Shown here piece after piece: positions 1-11,586 of a stretch of 64,000 bases of DNA. The position numbers and the translations under genes were made by a program. The stretch covers positions 992,001 through 1,056,000 of the forward strand of contig OY754467.1 in the NCBI GenBank assembly GCA_963575645.1, given 5' to 3'. Below the pieces are notes generated by a model that was given only the letters and a program-made list of their open reading frames with translations, made no database searches and was not told the DNA's origin. How positions within the stretch are numbered: the stretch's first letter is position 1; the number at the start of each line of letters is the position of its first letter. This DNA comes from Xanthostigma xanthostigma. Its lineage: Eukaryota; Arthropoda; Insecta; Raphidioptera; Raphidiidae.

Positions 1-138
1 GATTTACGTATTTTTGAGGAAATGGGTGATTAATTAAGTTTTTTTTTTTGGACGTCAAAATTTAGCGATTTTTTCTATGACTTAAAAATAAAATTCGAAA
101 TCTGGGCACATCGAGTTAGCGTACTAGACCCTGAAATA

Positions 139-593
139 CAGTGTAACCTCTTTATAACGAATCTCAAGAGACCGAGCATTTTTTTTTCGTTTAATGGGGG
201 AGGGGAAGAAAGAAAAATAACCAATTTTCTCCTAATTAATTTATTCCAAACACGTCATATAGTCTGTTAACTTTGCCTGACGTTTGTTGCTATGCCAATA
301 TTTGTTTTATATTTTATTAAGTATCTTTTATGCACGTCTTGGGATGTGGTGGAATCATCTTCATTAAACAATAGGTATTTCGATAAGTTTGGCGGCATCA
401 AGTGCGTGTTGAATAGTTGGTGATGGTTCAGAATCGTCTTCTTTACGTCTGTAAACATTTGGTGACGCCTAAATATGAACACATTTCTTCGTAACAGAGA
501 ATGGTTGTTGCGCTATAAAGGGGGTAATAATGTATTAAACCAATCAAATTGTAAAAATTTCTACGTTATAGGGAGTTTTTCGTTAAAACACTG
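139..593. mobile_element. pogo-like (Tc1/mariner) non-autonomous element
   Basis: The element starts CAGTGTAACCTC, with TTTATAACG following, and ends in the inverted form CACTG preceded by a 'CGTTATAGGGAG' block. A TA dinucleotide lies on both sides (137-138 and 594-595). The 'AACCTCTTTATAACG' type of end is typical of pogo/Tigger elements. I see no transposase reading frame, so this is a deletion derivative. Termini are read directly; the superfamily is from family knowledge. Confidence 0.65.
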
Positions 594-710
594 TACTTTT
601 ACTCAAATACTTTACAAGTCTGCTCTACTATAATAATAATAATAATGCTTTATTCACTTTTGAAACTAAAAAGAGCATAGAATGGGTCAGAAGATAGTAG
701 GTATACATAT

Positions 711-1235
711 TAGTGATGTTCCGGATATCCGTATCCGCGGATATCCGAGGGAGAAGAAAGATCCGTATCCGTTAGTTTTTGGCGGATCTTTTACCTTATT
801 AATTTTCAATTCATATATGAAATTTTATATATATATTGGTGATTAGGTAATAATGAAAAACTGTTAATTCCATCCAGATTATTTTTTATTTTATAAATCG
901 TATTTGGCACCTTTATATTGCAAACATTTATCGTAGTGAGTACCATACTAATAGTACATAACTCAAAGGTACTAATCAACTATCTTTATAATGAGATATT
1001 GCACATCGATCTTTGGAAAGAGACAATCTGTTATGAGAGTTAACTCTTAAAGAAGTCAATAACTTTTTCCCATACTAACAGATAGTCTCTTTCCAAAGGT
1101 CGATGTGCAATATTTACCGCCGCGTACTCTAAGAAAGTTAATATCCGTATCCGTATCCGCGGATCTTGAAACCAAATATCCGTATTCAGATCCGTATCCG
1201 CGGATATACATTTTTAACGATCCGGCACATCACTA
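711..1235. mobile_element. hAT-like MITE with perfect 8-bp target duplication
   Basis: The terminal inverted repeats are TAGTGATGTTCCGGAT at the left and the complement of ATCCGGCACATCACTA at the right. They are flanked by the identical octamer ATACATAT at 703-710 and 1236-1243. The subterminal regions carry many copies of 'ATCCGTATCCGCGGAT'. In the centre (about 1001-1117) there is a second inverted repeat around 'GGAAAGAGACAATCTGTTA'. No coding capacity is seen. The 8-bp duplication supports the hAT superfamily. Confidence 0.85.
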
Positions 1236-1652
1236 ATACATATATATTATATTACAAAATATTCTTAAAATCTATGTCATAGTATTCATTAATTCGCTGC
1301 GATATCCGAGGGCACACACGAACGCAACCGACGGACGTTGAAGACACGCTCACCTGTTCCATAGAGATAATAGGCTGCGATCATCCTCGTGTCTCAGCCG
1401 ATAAAGTAGTACACTGAAAGCTCGGCCGCTGCTGTGATTCCCGGCGCACTGATCGATACCGCGGCCAGAAATGTTTCAGGCGAAACGAAGCCCGGGGGGA
1501 CGTGACATTTCGAACGGTCCACAAAATCTAATATACATCCAAAAATAATGCGTTTAGTGTCCGTTTTCGACACTGCGCCAATACTTTACTTCGAGTCATG
1601 CTAACGTTTTTTCACGTTTTCTTCTCTTTTTATTAACGGCGTTATTCTGTAG

Positions 1653-1725
1653 CCTCTGACGTGGGGCTTGAACCCAAGACCCTGGCATTAAGAGACTTAC
1701 GCTCTACTGACTGAGCTATCCGGGC
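1653..1725 (-). pseudogene. tRNA-Lys(CTT)-like pseudogene fused to repeat family A
   Basis: On the minus strand the sequence begins GCCCGGATAGCTCAGTC, has a recognisable A box, a CTCTTAA anticodon loop (CTT, lysine) and a B box GGGTTCAAGCCC. The acceptor stem and anticodon stem do not pair properly, so a functional tRNA is unlikely. The downstream sequence is the same kind of repeat that follows the tRNA-like copy at 10341-10412, which suggests the tRNA piece travels with that repeat. Confidence 0.6.
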
Positions 1726-1766
1726 TTATGCGTGACGCGCTAATATTGCAATATTTAATTAAGGCA

Positions 1767-1998
1767 TTTCACCTGATAATATTTGTCGGACGGACTAATT
1801 TTGAGATACATCTTGCAACATTTTTTATTGATGTTCCGCTCCAATTGGTCGTAGCGTGATATTAAATAGCCTACAGCCTTCCTCGATAAATGGGCTATAA
1901 AACAACAAAAAAAAATCAATTCGAACCAGTAGTTTTTGAAATTAGCGTGTTCAAACAAACAAACAAACTCTTCCGCTTTATATATTAGTATAGATATG
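1767..1998 (+). repeat. Dispersed repeat family A, copy 1
   Basis: This is a copy of a short interspersed family. It contains 'TTTTGAGATACAT', 'GATGTTCCGCTCC', 'CTTCCTCGATAAATGGGCT' and a 'CAAACAAACAAACTCTTC' block, and ends in a 'TTATATATTAGTATAGAT' tail. Related copies are at 2355-2705, 5139-5486, 9922-10068, 10430-10527 and 11287-11586. Layout and tail look like a non-LTR or SINE-like element common in arthropods. No reading frame is conserved. Confidence 0.8.
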
Positions 1999-2354
1999 CA
2001 CGACGCCGGGTAATCGACGCCGAGTAGCAGCCGAAACACTTTGACCTTTTAAAATTCGAGACAAATTGCGTTCAGTTGGGTCCTTTCGTCTGGAATCTAG
2101 ACAGTCAAGGCAATTTTATGAATAGAAAAGCAGTGTAGAAGACGCCAGCACTGCAAAGAAAGGTTCAACAAATCACTGTTTGTAACCATTTATAAAAGCA
2201 GCACAACAAAGCAAACGTTGGTTTCTCGCCTGCACACAACGCAATGAACTTCGTTAGCTGCACTGTATATAAAACCGAGCACTGTATAAGTTAAAGATAG
2301 TATATTGAATCCTTTGACCATTTAGAAATGAACAGCAAGTTTGCATCTCTTTTT

Positions 2355-2705
2355 ACTAATATATAAAGCTGAAGAGTTTGTTTGTTTGTTTGGTTGAACG
2401 CGCTAATCTCAGGAACTACTGGTTCGAATTTAAAAAAAAATTGTTGGATAGCCCATTTATCGAGGAAGGCTATAGGCTATTTAATATCACGGTACGACCA
2501 ATTGGAGCTGAGCATCAATGAAAAATGTTGCAAAATGTAACTCAAAATTTGTCCGTCCGACAAAAACTTTTGAACGGTAACTCCGATCATCGTGAAATTT
2601 GGACACAAAATTCATCTCGGTAAACTAAGACGAACGTGCGTACTCATGTCCCTCCCCCCGCCATTCGCTCGTTTGCACCCAAGTGAAATCGGGCGGGACC
2701 GCTAG
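2355..2705 (-). repeat. Dispersed repeat family A, copy 2 (near full length)
   Basis: The sequence is antisense to copy 1. It starts with the tail complement 'ACTAATATATAAAGCTGAAG' and ends 'GGGCGGGACCGCTAG', the presumed 5' end of the family. Length is about 350 bp. Copy 4 (5139-5486) matches it along its whole length. Confidence 0.8.
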
Positions 2706-4800
2706 AAACAATACAATACAATAAGACTTATTGTAAAGACTGGCAAACTTCACACTTAGTGTGAAGTTAACTTTGCAGTCATAGACGAAACGACAGGTAG
2801 AAATGCCAATGGACCACGGCTTTAAAGTCCGGAAACCGATAAGATTTGGAAGAAAATTTGTCACGAGCGATTTTTCTTTCGGACAAAGAGTTACTCCTCA
2901 AGAATAGATTTCCGCGTAACGCAACGATACCAACAACCAAATAACGTTTCCCATTCGAGCCTGTAACATATAGAAGAGAGGAGAAAATCGCGATGGGTTC
3001 TACTCCATCGCGCTCGGCGCCGCAGCCGATGGGGGTCGGGAGCACGCGGGTCGGGACACGCCGATGGTACGGGTGAAACAACGCGCTTCGAAACCCCCCA
3101 AACCCCGTCTCTGTCCGCCCATCAGAGAAGATATCGTATGTACGTTACGGTTCATTTGTAGCGCCTTAAACGGCATCTACGAAGTAGACTCGACCGGTCG
3201 GACAAATTGAGAAACGGGAAACACTTGGCCTGCAAGGAATTTGAGATGACACTGAGAACCAGGACCGTGGCTAGGCAGGGGCAATAGGAGCACGTACCCA
3301 AGCCCCAGAAGGATAAAAAAAAACTGCACGTCTTTCAACTTCTTTCTGGGAACGTGTCCAAAAATAGCTGACCGCCTCCCCGCTCCCTACTACTGTCCTA
3401 ACAACATGATGGCAGTATAAAAGAATCAAAGAATAAATGGTTTTAGAAAAAAAGATATGTTAAAGGATTCTAAAAAACACCGAATGACGTCACGCCTTCT
3501 TAAATCAAAGAGAATATAAATACTTGAAGTAAATAATCACCGTGTCGCTTAAATTTTTGTTGCGATCATTCACTTCTGCATCATTTAATTAGTTGATTTG
3601 TTGTTTATTCGTTTATTTGTGATACTTTATAACATTTATGTCATAGGTTATTTTTGAGGTTAATTAACTTGTAACTAAAGATAACCGTACTATGTTTTTA
3701 ATACTAAGTACCTACTTTTAAGAAAATACGTAATATAAATCATTAAGTAGATTTACATACCTCTGAACCGCAGCTCTATACCGATAAATACAACATCTAA
3801 TGTCAGCTGTCACCGAGGCGTGACGTCACAAGCGTTTTCGCGATTACTTCAAAATAGAAAGATAAAAATACGATAATTTGCGTTAAAATATAATTTATTG
3901 CTGAAATAATGCCTTTTTTCGGAGATAGAAGACGTGTACCTTCATTATAGAACTGTATTTCAAAATCTGCCATCATGCCTATTACAGGAAATCAGGATTA
4001 AGTAGAGGAAACTTTGTAAAGAGCCATCGAAACGGTAGCGATATGTACACGAAAATGTTTCAGAGAAAACCATTTCACGTGTATAAAACTCCTCAAGGAC
4101 GCAGTTCAATAACGTCCATATATGAATATATTGAATAGTGAATACTTTCCCGCAATGAAATCTACTCTCACGGTATCAGGAGCACCAGGAGGCTGAACAA
4201 GCGCCAGGAGAATTGTTTTATTGCTTTCGTATGAATATTTTCTAACTGGAAAAGTAAAGTCATTCCCATGCGAATATTCGTGTACTGTCCGCGTTATACA
4301 TTATTATGGAAAATTGACCCTCGTGGGAACGAGAATTAGACGGCAATTTGGCGGTGGAATAGAAAATACCGTACTTCTGTCAATAGTTTTCAGTGGGTTG
4401 TTACAATATTGAATTATGTGGTTCATTAATTATTACTAACAATTATTAGTCTTGAATTAAATCTACATTACATATACAGCGTGTTCACCGAAAGTGGTAA
4501 ATTAGTGTATTCTACTAGATGCAAAAAAAAAATTATATAGTTTTTGGTTCAAGTCGATATTTACTATCGGAAACTGCAGAGGTATATATATTTTTTTTAT
4601 ATATATATGGAAATCAACCGGATGTGTATATGCATTTTTTTTCTCAAATAGCTACATATATTTTTTTTTTACATTTTCGAAATCTCCATTTTTTTTCTCT
4701 ATAAATTCATATTAAATTAAAACAAGGTTACATAAGAAAATGTTCGAGAATCAATTTATTTATTTAAAACGACAGTAATAATTATTTTTCATGCTGGAGT
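2706..4800. other. No gene recognised
   Basis: No coding exon, RNA gene or well-bounded element was recognised. A moderately GC-rich patch lies at about 2990-3130. A 'TACAGCGTGTTC' motif at 4477, also seen at 10797, may be the end of a decayed element. Confidence 0.5.
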
Positions 4801-4869
4801 TGGATGATAAAAAAAATCTAGACGCTGATGACCTCAGCTGTTGAGCGTCTATAATTTACAAAAAATCTA

Positions 4870-4898
4870 TAATAATATATAAAGCTGAAGAGTTTGTT
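4870..4898 (-). repeat. Family A fragment
   Basis: Only the tail-proximal part survives: 'ATATATAAAGCTGAAGAG' followed by 'TTTGTTT'. It sits next to a copy of the short palindromic motif at 4821-4858. Confidence 0.55.
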
Positions 4899-5138
4899 TA
4901 AAATATATTTTACATATAATAATAGTATAGTTGTCCGGTGTCTGTATATATAGTAACAGATTACAAAATCCCTATACTGTGAGAGTTGTTTTTTTAATGA
5001 ATTATACAGACGTTGTCTCAATTAATTCAAATAAAAAAAATCGTAACTTAGTCTGTAATTGAACAGTTTTAAAGATTCCTAGAACGAAATTTCAGTTTTC
5101 ATCATTTTTTTCTGTTTATATTTTTTGTACCTATCTTC

Positions 5139-5486
5139 TATCTATATTAATATAGAAAGCTGAAGAGTTTTTTGTTTGTTTGGTTGAACGCGCTAATCTC
5201 AGGAACTACTGGTTCGAATTGAAAAAAAAAATTTTGTTGGATAGTCCATTTATCGAGAAATGCTATAGGCTATATAATATCACGCTACGACCAATAGGAG
5301 CGGAGCAAGTGAAAAATATAACTCAAAATTAGTTCGTCCGACAAAAACTTTTGAACGGTGACTCCGATCATCATGAAATTTGGACACAACATTCATCTCG
5401 GTAAGCTAAGATGAACGTGCGTACCCATGTCTCTCCCACCCCCCATTCGTTCTTTGCACCCGGGTGAAACTGGGCGGGACCGCTAG
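5139..5486 (-). repeat. Dispersed repeat family A, copy 4 (near full length)
   Basis: The order of blocks matches 2355-2705, from the 'AAAGCTGAAGAG' tail complement to 'GGGCGGGACCGCTAG'. Small indels separate the two copies. Confidence 0.8.
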
Positions 5487-6404
5487 TATAATATGTTTGT
5501 TTCCCGGGACATCCTGTATATACTAACATCCAAGTGGACGTTTTAAAAATATTTGCCACAGGTGTAAGAATTATTCTGATCCCATTTTTCTTCATTAAGG
5601 ATATGAATATCCGACATTAAATCTTGTTAAAAAGTACCTCTGTTTGAAAAGCTTCCAAGTCGAAATCAATCGCAGTGTTGCCAATTGCCATAATATGTTC
5701 TGAAATGAGTCCTCGCCACACTCGTTAAATTCCTCTAGTAAAACTTTAAAGCAATGAAAATCCCCAGATACATCGTAGCAGGCTTGTAGAAATCCCTAGA
5801 TTCAGAGTGAAATTCCTTGATTTACCGATCAGCAACAAGTTTAAAAAAAATTATAATCTCGTGCGTGATTATTTGATGACTTGTGTGACTTAAAACTCGC
5901 CGGAGCTCATTTTAACACAATAAACTAACCTATTATGTTCTAGTGATTTTTTTTCTAATCTGGCAACAGTGTAATCAATCGCCAACGCTGCAGCAATCCA
6001 ACAATCAATTCTTACAAAGCTGATTTTAATAATGCACTTGGGAGTCGATCTTAATAGAATTTCCGCTCTATAGAAAAAAGGTAGGTAAGTACCCACTTCT
6101 CGCTAAATAAAAAAGACATGTTGAAAAATAATGACTTCTTCATTTCGTTCCGAGTAAAAGATAGTAATTAATTATACATCATCTGCCTTTGCATGTACGA
6201 TGGATTTAATTTCAGAGTTACAAAATTCTTATTTACGAAATACAAAATGTAGTCGCAAATATCTCGGGAAAAACAAAACCACGATCTTTCCTGTACGTAA
6301 CAACCCGTTATTTCCGTTTTTTTTCGATATAAACGTACCTAATGACGCCATCATGGCGCGCAGGGCAAGGTATCACACTTTCGGCCGGTGTGGTGTATAC
6401 TATT
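5487..6404. other. No gene recognised
   Basis: AT-rich sequence with no coding exon or bounded repeat that I can support. Confidence 0.5.
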
Positions 6405-6738
6405 TTTCTTCATACCTCGGTCGTAAGCACGCTTATTAGATACATTAATTAATTAATTACTTAACACAGATAAATTCCAAGCGAGAAGCTTTGAGTTTAT
6501 GCATACCTACGTAAAAACACGAATGACAGCTGGTCGCGACCATTAGCTAAAATGTAATAGGGTTGCTGTGGAAACGAAATCTAAAAAACAGTTGATAGGT
6601 TATTTTTATCTTTACTACCGCCCGAATGTACGAACTTCCCGCATTGGTGCGTGTAATCCCACCAAGGAGTAAATGTTAGACTTTCCGCCTTACAATTGAT
6701 ACCGAAAGTATACACTTTCGATCGAGGTATGAAGAAAA
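6405..6738. mobile_element. Candidate MITE with inverted ends
   Basis: 'TTTTCTTCATACCTCGGTCG' at the left is mirrored at the right by 'CGATCGAGGTATGAAGAAAA'. No target duplication is clear and the interior is not recognised. The inverted match is visible; calling it a transposable element is an inference. Confidence 0.4.
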
Positions 6739-6859
6739 AAAAAATAGAGCAAAATTTTTTTCACCTTGAATTCACAAGACTCCTCGATTAAATTTGACTA
6801 CAATTTTTATTTACAGTGAAATTCTAGAAGCTCGACAACTTATGTCATCAGTGTTTTAT

Positions 6860-7410
6860 CAACAAACTAAAACGACAGCCCGGAACGCGACTGGGATTCG
6901 TTGGATGCCAGCGCGCTAAAATCGTAACCCTCTCTTTTCGACAGTCGCGGGTAAAAACGTGCGGTGTGCGCACGGCTTTAGAAAGCGCGTCAGGTGTTTC
7001 AACGTAAATGGTGAACCTAACCTGTACATCCATTATACTGTACGCGACGGACAAACGCAGCCTACATATAGGGTCGTCTCGCTCCGGCTAGGCAAAGGTA
7101 GAAGGTGGCGCGCGCTCGACCGGCGGGATAGAGAGAGAGCGAGTGAGTGAGTGAGTGAAAGCATCGCCCGACGACGCTCTGAGGCTGTAGGGATCGATAT
7201 CTCCGAGTGCACGAACCGTCGTCCTCTCCATCCTCCTACGACGTGCGGACCTCCCAGCGCACTAAAACACTACACGCCCGAGCGCGGACCCGGGGGTTAC
7301 TTAGTGCACGCCGTTCACGTCGGGCTTCGCCCCCCCCCCCCGAAACGTTCGAATGACAGTGTGTCTGACGTCCGTTTCTCGATGACGTCACGGACGCTCC
7401 TTGAGTATAG
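6860..7410. other. GC- and CpG-rich island with simple repeats
   Basis: This patch stands out from the AT-rich surroundings. It has many CG dinucleotides, a GAGTGAGTGAGTGAGTGA microsatellite near 7139-7158 and a run of about 12 C residues near 7330. No exon with coding similarity was recognised. It could be a promoter-type CpG patch or a remnant of a GC-rich element. Confidence 0.4.
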
Positions 7411-7436
7411 GTGCCTGGCCTTCTTTTAAATCTTTT

Positions 7437-8582
7437 TATGGCACGCCGTTTTACTATTTAATAGTAAAATATTTTTTCAAAAATTATAAAAATATTAACA
7501 ATTTTAATTTCAGAAAAAAAATTTTTGAGTGAATTTTTTTTTATGTGGTGACATAATAAAAATACATTATTATTATGTCATGACATAATAAAAATACATT
7601 ATTTTTGTCATGACAAAATTAAATGCTTATACATACGAAGAGATAGGAAAAACGACGAATTATAATTATGCCATGACATAAAAATAATGTATTTTTATTA
7701 TGTCTTGACAAGTTGACATAATATTAATTTCTTTTTATTATGTCATGACATAATAATAATGCATTTTTATTATCTTGCGACATAAAAATAATTATAAATA
7801 CTTTTATAGCATGCCGTTTTACTATTTAATAGTAAAATATTTTTCCAAACATTATAAAAATATTTAACAATTTTAATTTCAGAAAAAAAATTGAGTTATT
7901 TTTTTTTATGTGGTGGCATAATAAAAATACATTATTATTATGTCATGACATAATAAAAATACATTATTTTTGTCATGACATAAAATTAAATGCTTATACA
8001 TAGGAAGAGATAGGAAAAACGACGAATTATAATTATGCCATGACATAAAAATAATGTATTTTTATTATGTCTTGACAAGTTGACATAATATTAATTTCTT
8101 TTTATTATGTCATGACATAATAATAATGCATTTTTATTATCTTGCGACATAAAAATAATTATAAATACTTTTATAGCACGCCGTTTTACTATTTAATAGT
8201 AAATTTTTTTTCCAAAAATTATAAAAATATTTAACAATTTTAATTTCAGAAAAAAAAATTGAGTGATTTTTTTTTATGTGGTGACATAATCAAAATACAT
8301 TATTATTATGTCATGACATAATAAAAATACATTATTTTTATGTCATGACATAATTATAATTCGTCGTTTTTCCTATTGCTTTCTATGTATAAGCATTTAA
8401 TTTTATGTCATGACAAAAATAATGTTTTTTTATTATGTCATGACATAATAATAATGTATTTTTATTATGCCACCACATAAAAAAATTCACTCAAAATTTT
8501 TTTTCTGAAATTAAAATTGTTAAATATTTTTATAATTTTTGGAAAAATATTTTACTATTAAATAGTAAAACGGCGTGCCATA
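7437..8582. mobile_element. Foldback/MITE element with tandemly repeated arm
   Basis: The ends are exact inverted repeats starting TATGGCACGCCG. The hexamer TCTTTT flanks both sides (7431-7436 and 8583-8588). Two direct units of about 368 bp (starting 7437 and 7805) precede a palindromic unit of about 411 bp (8172-8582), whose two halves are inverted copies of the same sequence. The interior is full of 'ATTATGTCATGACATAAT' palindromes and 'TTTACTATTTAATAGTAAA'. No reading frame is present. Confidence 0.8.
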
Positions 8583-8588
8583 TCTTTT

Positions 8589-9760
8589 CCAATAATATTA
8601 ATGCCCACTATTAAAGATAGAAGTTACTAACTTTGGAACAAATGTATTCCTTCGAATAAAATTTACTTTCAATTCATCAAACAATATATCTCTGCTCTTG
8701 CTCTTTTTGTTGAATATATTGACGTTTCACCCAAAAATCCGACCGATGGCGTTAGTGTTAACGTCAAAAAAAAGCACTCACAAAATAATAATGTTTTACC
8801 CTAACCCAATTGCACACAAAACTTCCACCAACTTTATTGTTTTACAACCATACACTTCATAAAAGCTAATAAATAACGCATAAATAAATTCACAATAGCA
8901 ACTGTAGATATAATACTCCACGTTTATAGGTTAGGTATTATGATCTATGTAGCAGCCATTACTATTTTATCAGGCGAATAAATATTTATACCCTGGCTTA
9001 ATGACAGAATAGATTTATACCTGCAATAAACATAATTAAGTGTGGTGAATTGAATTGTCGCTATTTATTCGGAGGAATAGCGATCCGCAGAACAAATCAA
9101 CCGAATAAATAACTATTTACGTTTGGTGAATATGGCCATAAGGTTACCTGAATTCGAAAAAGTTTTAAAAGAGGTCTATAGGTACTTATTCTACAGTACC
9201 ACTGTAATTTGTAAATTGTAAAGTACATTGACACTATTTCATAAACGAAATTGTCTCGACAACACTTCTAAATTCACGTTTTTCAGCGCCTTTTTCCCAA
9301 CTAATAGAATTTTTGTTCGTCGGTCAGGCCTCCGCTAATATAGCGCGAATTTTTATAAGTAGACCAAAACCTGCCTCCAGAAATAAGCAATCGAACGGTA
9401 AAAACCGCATGCAAATCCATTCGGTAGTTTTCGAGATTGGCCGGTACATACATAAGTACATACAGACACCTTTACCGACTCAACTGTGTTTAAAGCAAAT
9501 CTGAACAGAGTGGAAAACTTTCTGTCAGGTCGGCGCATAAACTATACCACAAATGATATTATTATCGTGGCACTAATTTCTTCAAATCGACTCGACGATG
9601 TCGACAAGAAAAATTGATCATGCGATCGCCAAACGTTACATGAAAACGACACGTCCCAGCTAATTTCTCCAAGACATTATTATCGGACAATTTTCAAGCC
9701 GTTTTCAAACCCACACACCTCACACACAACTAAAGAGATTTGTCTTACAAATAAATAAAT
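8589..9760. other. No gene recognised
   Basis: AT-rich sequence. A small hairpin occurs near 9061-9111 ('TATTTATTCGG' mirrored by 'CCGAATAAATA'). No coding exon was recognised. Confidence 0.45.
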
Positions 9761-9764
9761 TTTT

Positions 9765-9804
9765 AGACGTTAATGACCCAAGCTGTCGAGCGTCTATAAT
9801 CTGC
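9765..9804 (-). repeat. Short palindromic repeat, 'TTATAGACGCTCGACAG' family
   Basis: One of the two complete copies in the window; the other is at 4821-4858. It starts TAGACGTTAATGACC and ends AGCGTCTATAA, so its ends are partly inverted. Partial copies occur at 26797, 30618, 43931, 56823 and 61451. Confidence 0.6.
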
Positions 9805-9921
9805 AATCTATCTTTACTTTAAGATGAATCCGTCGTTCGCTCTTCTACAGAGTGTCTTTTAGCCAAGTAAGAATGACTGAGTTAAATCAGGGGGCTCCAT
9901 TGCACTCATTTATTGTAGACA

Positions 9922-10068
9922 AGCGGTCCCGTCCGGTTTCACCCGGGTGCAAAAGAACGAATGGGGAAGGAAGGAACATGAGTACGCACATTCATCTTAG
10001 TTTACCGAGATGAATGTTGGGTCCAAATTTCATGATATTCGGAGTTACCGTTCAAAAGTTCTTGTCGA
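9922..10068 (+). repeat. Dispersed repeat family A, 5' part
   Basis: Begins 'AGCGGTCCCGTCCGG', the presumed 5' end of the family, and continues through 'GAGATGAATGTTGGGTCC' to 'TTCAAAAGTTCTTGTCGA', where it stops. It is therefore 3'-truncated. Confidence 0.7.
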
Positions 10069-10340
10069 TAAAAAGCAGTATTTATACTTTTTTTAAGTAA
10101 TAAATTTCTTTTAAATCAATAATTACTGTAATTAATAAAATATAATAAATATTTAATTGAAAACACTGTAGGATTATTATTTTTATATAGCTACCTATAG
10201 TAATTATAACAGTTTTGAAATGATCTATTAATTAGATTTGTTTAATTTTAAATAGTCGTAAATAAAATTAAAATAAATTTAAATGCAAGCTTTAGAAGAA
10301 AGCAATGTAGAAAATTAAAAAAATAAATAAAAATATATTC

Positions 10341-10412
10341 GCCTAACGTGGGGCTCGAACTCACGACCCTGATATTAACAGTCGCATGCTCTACCGATTG
10401 ACCTAGCCGGGC
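10341..10412 (-). pseudogene. tRNA-Lys-like pseudogene (72 nt)
   Basis: The minus strand reads GCCCGGC at the 5' end and GTTAGGC at the 3' end, giving an acceptor stem with one mismatch and two G-T pairs. The A box TAGGTCAATCGGTAGAGC and B box AGTTCGAGCCC are intact. The anticodon loop CTGTTAA would read GTT, but the body is lysine-like and the anticodon stem is mispaired. It is probably a pseudogene or the head of a retroelement. It is followed by a family A fragment, as at 1653-1998. Confidence 0.6.
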
Positions 10413-10429
10413 TTGTGAATGTACGACCT

Positions 10430-10527
10430 AATATTGATATATGTAGTTACGACATTTCACCTGAATAGAAGCTATTTTTGAGATACATTTTGAAATATTT
10501 TTCATTGATGCTCCGCTCCTGTTGGAA
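10430..10527 (+). repeat. Family A fragment next to tRNA-like sequence
   Basis: The sequence 'CGACATTTCACCTGAAT' followed by 'TTTTTGAGATACATTTTG' and 'TTGATGCTCCGCTCC' matches copy 1 at 1767-1860. Confidence 0.6.
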
Positions 10528-11286
10528 CTTAGGAACGTAGGTGTTAGGCCGCGTCGTAGTATGAAAAATTTATCAGGTAAATTCGCCCTCGGAGTTTAAA
10601 ATTTCCAAATGTCATTTCACAACGAACCTCTATAATGACTGAAGGGACGCCGTTCGTTCCCTCGGGATGCGAGTATGAAAAAAAGCATGGAACCAATTTG
10701 TGTTTTACTTCCGACCGGCCGAAACGGTTCACTAAACTTTTCGGTTTCGCGGAGTGGCACGTCTAAAAAAACGAAAAGATATTTCGTTCTTTAAATACAG
10801 CGTGTTCGGTAAACAGAGTTTAACCCCGGTCAAAATAACAAAACATATGACCTAAGTAAACGCATCACTGTTTTCGAGATACACCTATCCCCCGATTTAC
10901 ACGGTAGATACGTTCCTGAGAAAAACGTGTAAATCGAAAATTAAAAATTTTCAAGTCAAAACCGTGCAAATCGAAAAGCTTGCAGAAAATGCATAATTTT
11001 GCTATTTAACAGTTGTGATTTTTTTCAATATTTTTAGGTGTACACAGAAATAAAAATAAAATGCATTGACAGGTTAAAATATGTAATATATTACGAAAAC
11101 ACTTTAATTTTATGCGAAGAAATACAGACACAGTGTGCGTGTGCAGCAAGTCAGCACATAAGCTCGGGATTCCCCGTGAGATGTGTACACAGCGCACGTG
11201 TTCAATCACAGTAGCATTTAGTAGAGTGCGATAAAAACAAAAAAAAACTTATTTGGAAAACCGTGTAAAAGCGAAAACGTATAAAA

Positions 11287-11586
11287 CAAGTCATCTTCTT
11301 AGTTTGCCGAGATGAATGTTGTGTCCAAATCTCATGATGATCGGAGATACCGCTCAAAAGTTTATGTCGGACGGACAAATTTTGAGTTACATTTTGCAAC
11401 ATTTTTCATTGATGCTCCGCTCCTATTGGTCGTAGCGTGATATTATATAGCCTATAGCCTTCCTCGATAAATGGGCTATCCAACAAAATTTTTTTTTTTA
11501 ATTCGAACCAGTAGTTCCTGAGATTAGCGCGTTCAAACAAACAAACAAACTCTTCAGCTTTATATATTAGTATAGAAGTATAGATA
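11287..11586 (+). repeat. Dispersed repeat family A, copy 7 with tail
   Basis: Contains 'GCCGAGATGAATGTTG', 'TTTTGAGTTACATTTTGC', 'CGTAGCGTGATATTATATAG' and 'CAAACAAACAAACTCTTC', ending in a 'TATATTAGTATAGAAG' tail. It is 5'-truncated. Confidence 0.8.

Noticed and set aside
10341..10412. Functional tRNA gene
   Set aside because: The anticodon stem is mispaired, the anticodon does not fit the lysine-like body, and the copy is linked to a dispersed repeat shared with 1653-1725.
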